A DNA stretch of 6,793 nt. Source: Clostridiales bacterium. Its GTDB lineage: Bacteria > Bacillota > Peptococcia > Peptococcales > Peptococcaceae. A program made the position numbers and the translations under genes. The first letter of the stretch is position 1, and every line of letters begins with the position of its first letter. Where the stretch lies: positions 1 through 6,793 of the forward strand of contig QAKL01000115.1 of assembly GCA_003343815.1 (NCBI GenBank). The letters are read 5' to 3'. Of this stretch, positions 1-6,731 are shown piece after piece. The notes below the pieces were generated by a model. The model was not told the origin of the DNA and did no database searches. It saw nothing but the letters and a program-made list of their open reading frames with translations.

Positions 1-1070
1 GCGACAACTAAAATAATGACGAGCGCGTCGACTTTCGGCATTTTAGGTAAGCGACGCAGGGAATCCCAGTCGAATGTCGTCACCGAAACGGAGAACATGA
101 CTGCGACCAAGGCTGCCAAGGGGATTTGCTGTAATAAATCGTTCAACAAAAAGACCAAAACCATGATGAACGAACCGCCGACGAAGGTCGAGAGTCGACC
201 GCGGCCGCCGGCGCTCACATTAGCAATAGCCTGCCCTATCATGCCGCAGCCGCAGGTGCCGCCGAAAAGGGCGCTGACGACATTGGCGATGCCTAAAGCG
301 CGGCATTCGCGGTTTTTGTTTGAAGTAGAGTCGGTCATTTCATCGACGACCTGCGCGGTTAATAATGTCTCGACTAAGCCGACCAAGGCTAAGGAAATCG
401 AGTACGGCAGGATTATTTTAAGTGTTTCTAAATTAAGCGGTACATCAGGAATCGCGAAAATCGGCAATGAAGCGACAATATCGCCCATATCGCCAATCGT
501 GCGCACCGGGTTGCCCAACGCCATGGAAATCGCCGTGACGACGATAACCGCGACTAAGCCTGATGGCAGGGCGGTAAATACTTTGGGCAAAAGGTAAATG
601 ATCAGCAAGCCGATTAAAACTAAAAGGTACATGATCGGACCTTCACCCACGAAATGCTTGAGCTGAGCGGAGAAAATCAAAATTGCCAGCGCATCGACAA
701 AGCCCACCATTGCGTTGTTCGGCAGATAATTGATAAGCTTGCCGACTTTTAAAATACCTAAGATAATCATAAAAATACCGGCTAAAATCGCGGCGGCCAT
801 GAGATACTCTGTGCCGTAGTCACGCACCAAATTGACGATGACTAAAGCCATCGAGCCTGCGGCGGCGGAAACCATGGCGGGTCTGCCGCCTAAAAAAGAA
901 AGAATAACCATTAAAAAAAATGACGCATAAAGCCCCATCATCGGGCTTATGCCGGCGACGATACAAAAACCGATGACCTCCGGGATGACCGCAAAGGCGC
1001 TTAACAAGCCGGCTAAGAAATCGTTTTTGGCATTAAAAAACCATTCGTTTAATTCACGCTTGAAATTCAC
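1..1070 (-). CDS. SulP-family anion permease, 3' end cut off by the window edge
   Basis: Reading the minus strand from a GTG at 1070-1068 gives 356 codons without a stop to the window edge, so this is the N-terminal part of a larger protein. Full SulP proteins run roughly 490 to 560 residues, with or without a C-terminal STAS domain; whether STAS is present cannot be seen. The start is supported by GAGGTGA (plus-strand 1077-1083) six bases upstream. The protein is highly hydrophobic with many membrane segments. Residues 28-51 carry a SulP TM1-like stretch ending in GLYASF. Residues 167-181 (TALPSGLVAVIVVTA) and 229-293 (GLVETLLTAQVVDEMT, then FGGTCGCGMIGQAIANVS and GGRGRLS) match the conserved core of the family, closest in my recall to the B. 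subtilis YvdB type. SulP members carry sulfate, bicarbonate, dicarboxylates or related anions; the substrate here cannot be assigned. It is divergent from the DUF421 gene, with its own promoter. Confidence 0.9.
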   Translation of the reverse strand, partial: MNFKRELNEWFFNAKNDFLAGLLSAFAVIPEVIGFCIVAGISPMMGLYASFFLMVILSFLGGRPAMVSAAAGSMALVIVNLVRDYGTEYLMAAAILAGIFMIILGILKVGKLINYLPNNAMVGFVDALAILIFSAQLKHFVGEGPIMYLLVLIGLLIIYLLPKVFTALPSGLVAVIVVTAISMALGNPVRTIGDMGDIVASLPIFAIPDVPLNLETLKIILPYSISLALVGLVETLLTAQVVDEMTDSTSNKNRECRALGIANVVSALFGGTCGCGMIGQAIANVSAGGRGRLSTFVGGSFIMVLVFLLNDLLQQIPLAALVAVMFSVSVTTFDWDSLRRLPKMPKVDALVIILVV

Positions 1071-1107
1071 AAAATTTCACCTCGTATACAAATAATCATA
1101 ATATTAT

Positions 1108-1136
1108 ATTTTATAACACATAGTATATTTTGTCAA
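1108..1136 (-). promoter_or_regulatory. Sigma-A-type promoter of the SulP gene
   Basis: On the minus strand a perfect -35 TTGACA (plus-strand 1131-1136) is followed after exactly 17 bases by TAAAAT (plus-strand 1108-1113), one mismatch from TATAAT. Transcription would begin near 1101, giving a leader of about 30 bases before the GTG at 1070. A second TATAAT lies a few bases further downstream but at a poor distance from the -35. The fit suggests vegetative expression. Seen directly; activity is inferred. Confidence 0.8.
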
Positions 1137-1278
1137 CATTTCTGCCGCCGATTAAACACTAAAAGTGAGAAAACGGTGAAAAGCTAAGTTTAAAACGGAC
1201 ATTTTTCGGTCATACTTTTGAAAGAATTAATTATATTTAAGCGGCACGGAGTTTTTTGCCATCAAAGGAGGACAACCG

Positions 1279-1989
1279 ATGCTTTTAATTTTTGTGCAGG
1301 CGGCGGTATCGTTTGTGATTTTGCTTATCTTGACGCGTCTAATCGGCAAGCAGCAGGTCTCGCAATTAACGTATTATGAGTATATTAACGGCATTACTTT
1401 CGGCTCGATCGCGGCTAATATGGCGACGGACAGCTTTGATAAATTCGGCGATCATTTGGTTGGGCTTTTGACTTATGGGGCGTTAACATTTATGGCGGCG
1501 CTCGTGGCGCTAAAAAGTCGCAAAATGCGCAAGCTTATTAACGGCGAGCCGGTGGTGGTGATCCAAGACGGCAAAATTTTGGAAAATAATTTGCGTAAAA
1601 TGAAACTGAATTTAGATGAGTTTACGATGCTTTTGCGCTTAAAAGATATTTTTGATTTTACTCAAGTAAAACTGGCGATAATCGAGCCCTCGGGAGGCTT
1701 GAGCGTGATTAAAAAGTCTGAGTATGAAAATGTCGAAAGGCGCGATTTAAAATTAAAGTTGGAGGGTACTGCGCTTGCGGTCGAGGTGGTGCAGGAGGGC
1801 AAAATCAGCGTAAATAATTTAAATCGTCTGGGATTAGATGAAAAATGGCTGCGCGCGCAGTTAAAAATGCGGCAGATCGTGGACGTAGCGGAGGTCGAAT
1901 ATGCGGTGGTTACGGATAATAAACGTCTGCTTGTTGATTTAAAAAATGATGCGATCACTGACACGGTGACTTTGATCGACAAGCTTTAA
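1279..1989 (+). CDS. DUF421 / YetF-family membrane protein
   Basis: The 236-residue product has the usual size of single DUF421 (YetF-like) proteins. Hydrophobic segments near residues 2-20, 36-50 and 58-78 suggest three membrane helices. They enclose the family hallmark LTRLIGKQQVSQLTYYEYIN (18-38 region), which resembles B. subtilis YetF. The cytoplasmic C-terminal part starts at INGEPVVVIQDGKI (87-100). It looks like two copies of one unit: residues about 88-146 and 162-223 share a QDGKI/QEGKI, NNL, L, V..A pattern. The ATG is set by AAAGGAGG at 1264-1271, seven bases upstream. DUF421 proteins of Bacillus occur in the spore inner membrane and affect spore resistance and permeability (established for the YetF/2Duf group); their molecular activity is unclear. 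The next genes, yqfC and yqfD, favour a spore role here by inference. No DUF1657 domain is present. No convincing promoter was identified in 1141-1263. Confidence 0.88.
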   Translation: MLLIFVQAAVSFVILLILTRLIGKQQVSQLTYYEYINGITFGSIAANMATDSFDKFGDHLVGLLTYGALTFMAALVALKSRKMRKLINGEPVVVIQDGKILENNLRKMKLNLDEFTMLLRLKDIFDFTQVKLAIIEPSGGLSVIKKSEYENVERRDLKLKLEGTALAVEVVQEGKISVNNLNRLGLDEKWLRAQLKMRQIVDVAEVEYAVVTDNKRLLVDLKNDAITDTVTLIDKL

Positions 1990-1992
1990 AAG

Positions 1993-2020
1993 ACATAATC
2001 CCACCTTTAAGGCATATATT
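1993..2020 (+). promoter_or_regulatory. Candidate sigma-E-like sporulation promoter for yqfC-yqfD
   Basis: CATATATT at 2013-2020 matches the Bacillus sigma-E -10 consensus (CATACAnT) at seven of eight positions. Upstream, ACATAAT at 1993-1999 carries the ATA core of the sigma-E -35. The distance from ATA to CATA is 15 bases, slightly shorter than the usual 16 to 18. The expected start near 2027 leaves a leader of about 15 bases that just includes the yqfC ribosome binding site. The homologous yqfC-yqfD pair belongs to the sigma-E regulon in B. subtilis, which supports the call. The match is by eye in AT-rich DNA, so confidence is moderate. Confidence 0.45.
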
Positions 2021-2037
2021 TAACTAAAGGGGTGGGA
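1999..2037 (+). promoter_or_regulatory. Hairpin masking the yqfC ribosome binding site
   Basis: TCCCACC at 1999-2005 is a perfect complement of GGTGGGA at 2031-2037 (7 bp). The stem extends by TTTA 2006-2009 with TAAA 2025-2028 if G2029-G2030 bulge out, leaving a 15-base loop. The 3' arm is the yqfC Shine-Dalgarno region (AAAGGGGTGG at 2026-2035), so the folded RNA would hide it. It is followed by A residues, not T residues, so it does not look like a plus-strand terminator. The candidate -10 box lies mostly in the loop. Confidence 0.55.
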
Positions 2038-2041
2038 AAAA

Positions 2042-2305
2042 ATGACGTCTGAAGATTTCAAAGACTTGATCATCCCCAATCGGGAAAAAAGCAAAATCAT
2101 CATTGACACCGCGGGCAGGGTTTATATCGAAAATTACGGCGGAGTGCAAAGCTACAGCGCGGAAAAAGTGGTTTTGGTTAATAAATTGCAAACAATCAAC
2201 ATTACTGGAGATAATTTATATATTGAGGCGGTCAGTCGCGAATGCGTCTGGATTTACGGCAAAATTGCCGATGTAGCGATAAAGGAGCGCGAAAGACGTG
2301 AATAA
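2042..2305 (+). CDS. yqfC: Sporulation protein YqfC (YabP/YqfC family)
   Basis: The 87-residue protein is close to the length of B. subtilis YqfC (about 93). It shows the family pattern: an N-terminal charged stretch, then RVYIENYGGVQSYSAEKV at 26-43, an alternating beta-rich middle with ITGDNLYI (54-61), and IYGKIADVAI near the C-terminus (71-80). No signal peptide or membrane helix is visible, so it is probably cytosolic or associated with its partner YqfD at a membrane. In B. subtilis yqfC is a sigma-E-dependent mother-cell gene paired with yqfD; its biochemical role is unknown. The ATG is preceded by an AAAGGGGTGG Shine-Dalgarno that lies in a hairpin. Its last 8 bases overlap the start of yqfD, implying translational coupling. 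Confidence 0.88.
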   Translation: MTSEDFKDLIIPNREKSKIIIDTAGRVYIENYGGVQSYSAEKVVLVNKLQTINITGDNLYIEAVSRECVWIYGKIADVAIKERERRE

Positions 2306-3461
2306 AGGCAGGGTCACGATCGAAATTTGGGAAATCGAGGCGGCAGAGTTTATCGGCGCCTGCACCCAAAACGATATATGTTTAACTAACGTAAAGCCTA
2401 CCTCTAAGGGTTTTACAGTGACAGTCGAGGCAAATAAGGCGCGCGCTATATTAAATATCGTCCGCCAAAAGCACGCTCGCGCCAAGATATTGCGAAAGGA
2501 AGGCGCGGTTTTTAAACTACATAAATTTAAGAAAAGGAACGGTATATTTTTAGGCACAGCGGTAGTGCTGGCGATTTTGCAACTGATGGTGTCGTATATT
2601 TGGAACTACGATATTTCGGGTAATGATCACTACAGCGATACAGAGATAATTGCGATTTTGGAGCAATACGGAGCTAAAAAGGGCACGCCGATCAGTGATA
2701 TAGACACAAACATGATTTCGGAGAAAGTATTAAGCGATTATAACGGTAAGATAGCATGGATGTGGCTCGGGGTGCGCGGCACGGTTTTAGAGGTCAGAGT
2801 AAAAGAAATGGAGCGGACGCCGCTTGAGTATACGGATACGGCAGATATCATTGCAGCGGATGACGGCGTGGTGACGGAAATATTGGTCTTAGAGGGCGAG
2901 GCATTGGTACAAAAAGGCGATAGGGTGAAAAAGGGCGATGTTTTGATTCGCGGAGTAGAGTATGATAATTGGCAGAAAAACGAGGAGGGCATCTATGTGC
3001 CGGCTGATGAGGGGCGCAGGATCCGCGCCCGCGGCAGCATCAAGGGACTCGGCGAGCATGTGCGATATGCTGCTGCGAGTTTAAACGAGCATTATTTTAC
3101 CGAAAACGGCGCGAGGCAGGAGTATTATCGCGTGTGTAAAAATGAGAAAGAAATTTTAGCGTCTAATCACCCGAAGACTGCCGCAGAGAGTGTGCTGTGG
3201 CAGAAAAATTTACGCATGGGCAGGGAGGTCTGGAGTGTGGAAAAAATAGCGAGCACGCCTTTGGCATTAAATGTGTGCAGCTATACTCCGGAGCAAGCCT
3301 ATGTCAAATGCACGGAGCGTGCCGAAAGCGCCGTGCAATTTGCGGCTGAGGATATCATTGCCTCGGAGATGCGTTTGCTGGACGCTAAAAATGCTGGGGT
3401 AGTTTTGGTAGAAAATAAACTATTGGTGAAGGAAGATTTAGGCGAGATCGTATATAGATAG
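2298..3461 (+). CDS. yqfD: Sporulation membrane protein YqfD
   Basis: The 387-residue product matches the YqfD family in length (about 395) and architecture. Residues 1-80 are a soluble, basic N-terminal region, then one membrane helix at about 82-102. Residues 104-170, from WNYDISGNDHYSDTEI to GTVLEVRVKE, resemble a POTRA/FtsQ-like fold. Residues 184-219 (DDGVVTEILVLEGEALVQKG, then DRVKKGDVLIRG) resemble a lipoyl/HlyD-type hairpin domain. The large C-terminal part should lie outside the cytoplasm, which in a sporulating mother cell would be the intermembrane space around the forespore (inference). The start is GTG at 2298, ten bases after AAAGGAG (2281-2287) and inside the end of yqfC. B. 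subtilis yqfD is a sigma-E gene implicated in sporulation; its mechanism is not established. The domain assignments are by eye. Confidence 0.9.
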   Translation: MNKGRVTIEIWEIEAAEFIGACTQNDICLTNVKPTSKGFTVTVEANKARAILNIVRQKHARAKILRKEGAVFKLHKFKKRNGIFLGTAVVLAILQLMVSYIWNYDISGNDHYSDTEIIAILEQYGAKKGTPISDIDTNMISEKVLSDYNGKIAWMWLGVRGTVLEVRVKEMERTPLEYTDTADIIAADDGVVTEILVLEGEALVQKGDRVKKGDVLIRGVEYDNWQKNEEGIYVPADEGRRIRARGSIKGLGEHVRYAAASLNEHYFTENGARQEYYRVCKNEKEILASNHPKTAAESVLWQKNLRMGREVWSVEKIASTPLALNVCSYTPEQAYVKCTERAESAVQFAAEDIIASEMRLLDAKNAGVVLVENKLLVKEDLGEIVYR

Positions 3462-3625
3462 AAAAATGAGTGTCGACTTTCAGAAGTTTCGGGCAGGAGT
3501 AAATTTGGCGGCTAAAAAGTGTATTTAGCAGGATATTTTACGAGATAATTACAAAAAAACAGTAGTTTTTTCAAAAAAAATAGTGTATAATATATGCTGA
3601 GTAAGTATAAAAGGGAGGCTTCTCT
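3462..3625 (+). promoter_or_regulatory. Intergenic region with promoter-like -10 for phoH
   Basis: A perfect TATAAT lies at 3586-3591, 34 bases before the phoH start, placing transcription start near 3598. No good -35 hexamer sits 16 to 18 bases upstream; the best positions read TAGTTT or AGTTTT. Upstream are phased homopolymer tracts: seven A at 3553-3559, six T at 3566-3571 and eight A at 3573-3580. They could act as an UP element or bend the DNA. This suggests that phoH and the genes after it are transcribed independently of yqfCD. No strong terminator follows yqfD. Confidence 0.5.
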
Positions 3626-4576
3626 TTGGAAGTACAAGAAAAAATACATTTTGCCGATATAGAAACTGCCGGAAAAATTGCCGGAGCATTAGATGAAAAC
3701 TTTAAATTTCTGGAAAGTGAGCTTGGGGTGACGATTGCTGCCCGCGGGCAGGAGGTCATGATTACAGGTGTAACAGAAAACGTCAAAAAAGCGCAGGAGA
3801 CGATCAATTATCTGCTTTTGTTAGCTAAAAAGCAGGAGATCACCAAGGCAGATGTCAGTTGTGCTTTGGGACGCGACGATGCTATGGATGAAAAAGCTCT
3901 GGCAGAGGTTTTAAGCGAGGTTTTTTGGACGACTTCGCGGGCGAAACAAATCAGAGCGAAAACTATCGGGCAGTATCATTATCTGAAAACGATTGAAAAG
4001 AAAGATATTACTTTTGCGATAGGGCCTGCCGGCACCGGCAAAACATATTTGGCGGTCGTGATGGCAGTTAAAATGCTTAAAAATAAAAAAGTGGAGCGCA
4101 TCATCCTGACGCGCCCTGCGGTTGAGGCGGGAGAGAAATTGGGCTTTCTGCCGGGAGATCTGCAGGATAAAGTTGATCCGTATTTAAGACCGTTATATGA
4201 CGGACTGTACGATGTTTTGGGCGCGGATACGGCGCAGAAATATTTAGAGCGGGAAATTATTGAGATCGCGCCTTTAGCGTATATGCGCGGGCGAACCTTG
4301 GATAATGCTTTTATCATTTTAGATGAGGCGCAAAATACGACCAATGAGCAGATGAAGATGTTTCTGACGCGTATCGGTTTTGGCTCTAAAGCGGTAATTA
4401 CCGGCGATATTACGCAGATTGATCTGCCGAAAAATACGACCAGCGGTCTTTTGGAGGCGGAGAGGGTTTTGAGCGGTATCGAGGAGATCGGCTTTAATCA
4501 TTTGAGTGCGCTTGATGTGGTGCGTCATCCGGTGGTGGCAAAGATTATCAAAGCTTATGAGCACTGCAATTTATAG
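3626..4576 (+). CDS. phoH: PhoH-family P-loop ATPase
   Basis: This 316-residue protein matches bacterial PhoH (B. subtilis PhoH/YqfE, about 319) along its whole length. The ATPase domain spans about 105-316. Walker A is GPAGTGKT (133-140), Walker B is FIILDEAQ (229-236), a VITGD motif lies at 257-261 and DVVRHPVV at 297-304. The N-terminal 75 residues contain NFKFLESELGVTIAARG (25-41) and VMITGVTENVKKAQETI (44-60), which resemble a KH-like RNA-binding fold without a clear GxxG loop. The start is TTG, seven bases after AAGGGAGG (3611-3618); there is no better ATG and the N-terminus fits the family. PhoH proteins are cytosolic and thought to act on RNA, but the reaction of this single-domain form is not settled. 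It sits 9 to 15 bases ahead of yqfF and near ybeY, an RNA-processing neighbourhood conserved in Bacillota. Confidence 0.95.
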   Translation: MEVQEKIHFADIETAGKIAGALDENFKFLESELGVTIAARGQEVMITGVTENVKKAQETINYLLLLAKKQEITKADVSCALGRDDAMDEKALAEVLSEVFWTTSRAKQIRAKTIGQYHYLKTIEKKDITFAIGPAGTGKTYLAVVMAVKMLKNKKVERIILTRPAVEAGEKLGFLPGDLQDKVDPYLRPLYDGLYDVLGADTAQKYLEREIIEIAPLAYMRGRTLDNAFIILDEAQNTTNEQMKMFLTRIGFGSKAVITGDITQIDLPKNTTSGLLEAERVLSGIEEIGFNHLSALDVVRHPVVAKIIKAYEHCNL

Positions 4577-4591
4577 GGAGGATCTGTGATC

Positions 4592-6718
4592 ATGGATCGG
4601 CAGATATGGAGAAAAAAAGAGAATAAGAAGCTGTTTTTGTGGTGCGCGCTGTTTTTTGCGGCTTTGCTCGGTGTATTGACGATTTATTTTGTTTCGACCA
4701 GAGAGGAATTAAGCGTCGGACAAGTCTCTGGCAGCGATGTGCAGGCTAACCGCTATATGACAGTGGAGGATAAAACGGCGACTAAAGCCAAAGAAGATTT
4801 AGCTTTAGAAAATTTTGAGGATATTTACACCTTAAATTTGGATGATTACAATAATATGACCTTGGCCTCGGTGAGCAATTTTTTCAATGTCGTTGAGGAT
4901 ATAGTTTTCGGCGAGGTGCCTGCGGATATTGACGGCGAGCACATCGACAGCTATAAAGTAAGCGAATTAAAAAGCAAAAGCTCAATCGAGCTGAGTGATG
5001 CCGACTGGTATGATTTGACGACTTACAGCCGCGAGGATTTTAACAATTTAAATCACGACGCCTTGGCGATATTGTCGCAGGTCATGGTCAATTCCGGCGG
5101 TGTGGCAGAGGAGAATTTAGCACAGGCCAAAAACGCTATTTTGGCGGAAATAAACAATAACTATACAGCAACAAAGCTGGATGTCTTAGAGGAGCTTTTT
5201 AATGATATCCCGTATTACGCGACTTTAAAAGTCGATACCGAGGCGACCGAGACAGCTAAGGCGAAAATTTTGGCGACGGTGACGCCTGTTTATCGGACGA
5301 TTTTAAAGGGCGAAATGATCGTTTCCAAAGGACAGGTCATCACTGAGGAACAGTATGATATCCTTTATCTGATGGGCTATGCCGACGAGGTTAATATAAG
5401 CAAAATCGCCGGCTCTTTAGCGATAATTTTGCTGGTGCTTTTAGGTATTACGATTATTTATATGCGGACATTTTGCAAGGATAAATACCGTGATTTAGGC
5501 TATATGCAGATTTTGATGCTGACGGTGCTGGTGTTGGTCATCTTGGATGAATTGATTTTATCGGTTACTGTGAGCCCCTCGGCAGATATATCGGCGCAAA
5601 TTGGATTTTTGCTGCCGAGCGCGATGGGTACGATGCTGGTGGCGACTTTGTTTAATCCCAATATGGCGGTATTTTTTAACGGCATTTTTGCTATCTTTGC
5701 CGGGATACTGACCGGGGATGTCCAGTTCGTCCTGCTTTCGTTAATCAGCGGCATGGTGGGGGCTATCGGTATCATTCGCCTGACGGAGCGCTCGGATTTA
5801 TACAAAACGGCGCTTTATATCGCACTCATCAACGTTATCGCGATCGGCGCATGGGGAATTTTAAACCGCACGATCTGGGATGTCATCTGGGTAGGGATGC
5901 TTTTCGGAATTTTAAACGGCGTTTTCTCCGCGGTTTTGACTTTGGGGCTTTTGCCGTTAATCGAGAGTATGTTCGGCGTGACGACCTCGATTAAGCTTTT
6001 GGAATTATCTAATCCCAATCAGCCTCTTTTGAAAAAGCTGATGCTGGAGGCGCCGGGGACGTATCACCACAGTGTCATGGTCGGCAATTTGGGCGAGGCG
6101 GCGGCTGAGGCGGTCGGCGCAGACGGACTTATCGTGCGCGTCGGAGCGTATTATCACGATATCGGCAAGATAAAAAGGCCGTACTTTTTTACGGAAAATC
6201 AGTTTAACGGCGAAAATCCGCATGATAAAATTAGTCCGACTTTGAGTGCGTTAATCATCACTTCGCATGTCAAAGACGGTGTGGAAATGGCTACCGAAGC
6301 CAAACTGCCGCCGATGATTATCGATATGATTGCTCAGCACCACGGCAATTCGCTGATTTCGTATTTTTATCAGAAAGCGAAGGAAACGGATGAGGAGGTG
6401 CGCGAGGAGGATTACCGCTATGAGCAGCCCAAACCGCAGACTAAAGAAGCGGCAATTTTGATGATGGCTGATACAGTCGAGGCGGCGGTGCGCAGCAAAA
6501 CCGGCGCGACTCCCGGGCAGATTGAGGGTTTTATCCGCACATTGATTAAAGGAAAACTTAACGATGGGCAGTTTGACGAGTGCGATCTGACCTTTAAAGA
6601 TTTAGATAAAATAGCCGAGACATTCGGCCGCGTGATTAACGGCATGTATCACAAGCGTATCGAGTATCCGGCAGAAAAAACGATGTTAGCGGCAGAAAAT
6701 AAGGCGAAAACGAAATAA
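4592..6718 (+). CDS. yqfF: Membrane HD-domain phosphodiesterase YqfF/PgpH (c-di-AMP hydrolase)
   Basis: The product is a 7TM-HD protein of 708 to 710 residues (numbered here from the GTG). A first membrane helix lies at about 15-36. The extracellular 7TMR-HDED domain spans about 40-270 and includes KGEMIVSKGQVIT (241-253). A cluster of membrane helices follows at about 272-460. The cytosolic HD domain covers about 470-695. Metal and catalytic positions appear intact: GTYHHS (491-496), HDIGK (524-528), H561, QHHGNS (584-589) and MADTVEAAVRS (627-637). Listeria PgpH and B. subtilis YqfF degrade cyclic di-AMP to pApA, so the same role is likely. Two starts compete. ATG at 4592 lies ten bases from GGAGG (4577-4581). 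GTG at 4586 would lengthen the protein by two residues but lies only four bases away. I prefer the ATG. It follows phoH closely and precedes ybeY by 13 bases, so these look cotranscribed. Confidence 0.95.
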   Translation: MDRQIWRKKENKKLFLWCALFFAALLGVLTIYFVSTREELSVGQVSGSDVQANRYMTVEDKTATKAKEDLALENFEDIYTLNLDDYNNMTLASVSNFFNVVEDIVFGEVPADIDGEHIDSYKVSELKSKSSIELSDADWYDLTTYSREDFNNLNHDALAILSQVMVNSGGVAEENLAQAKNAILAEINNNYTATKLDVLEELFNDIPYYATLKVDTEATETAKAKILATVTPVYRTILKGEMIVSKGQVITEEQYDILYLMGYADEVNISKIAGSLAIILLVLLGITIIYMRTFCKDKYRDLGYMQILMLTVLVLVILDELILSVTVSPSADISAQIGFLLPSAMGTMLVATLFNPNMAVFFNGIFAIFAGILTGDVQFVLLSLISGMVGAIGIIRLTERSDLYKTALYIALINVIAIGAWGILNRTIWDVIWVGMLFGILNGVFSAVLTLGLLPLIESMFGVTTSIKLLELSNPNQPLLKKLMLEAPGTYHHSVMVGNLGEAAAEAVGADGLIVRVGAYYHDIGKIKRPYFFTENQFNGENPHDKISPTLSALIITSHVKDGVEMATEAKLPPMIIDMIAQHHGNSLISYFYQKAKETDEEVREEDYRYEQPKPQTKEAAILMMADTVEAAVRSKTGATPGQIEGFIRTLIKGKLNDGQFDECDLTFKDLDKIAETFGRVINGMYHKRIEYPAEKTMLAAENKAKTK

Positions 6719-6731
6719 AGAAGGGGTATTT

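Noticed and set aside
16..597. A 193-codon open frame on the plus strand.
   Set aside because: It lies antisense to the SulP coding region, which has clear family motifs on the minus strand. The plus-strand translation is low in hydrophobic structure, rich in T, K and R, and has no ribosome binding site.
1098..1107. Palindrome ATAATATTAT overlapping the predicted SulP transcription start, as an operator.
   Set aside because: It is made only of A and T within very AT-rich DNA, so a 10-base palindrome is not meaningful without a known regulator or conservation.
1209..1237. Possible promoter for the DUF421 gene: TCATACT at 1210-1216 with TATATTTA from 1232, sporulation-sigma-like; or TTGAAA at 1218-1223 with TATATT at 1232-1237.
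   Set aside because: The first matches only about half of the -10 consensus for sigma-E or sigma-G. The second has a spacer of only 8 bases. Neither supports a call.
3511..3529. Inverted repeat GCTAAA / TTTAGC with a 7-base loop after yqfD.
   Set aside because: It is a short 6-bp stem with few G-C pairs and no T tract behind it, within the range expected by chance.
3554..3571. A perfect 7-bp dyad AAAAAAC-AGTA-GTTTTTT as a terminator for yqfD.
   Set aside because: The stem has only one G-C pair and the T run is the stem arm itself, followed by C and A residues. It is too weak to call a terminator.
3979..4344. A 121-codon antisense frame inside phoH, with similar antisense frames inside the DUF421, yqfD and yqfF genes.
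   Set aside because: They lie opposite well-supported genes with intact motifs. None shows a recognisable protein family, and I treat them as shadows of coding bias.
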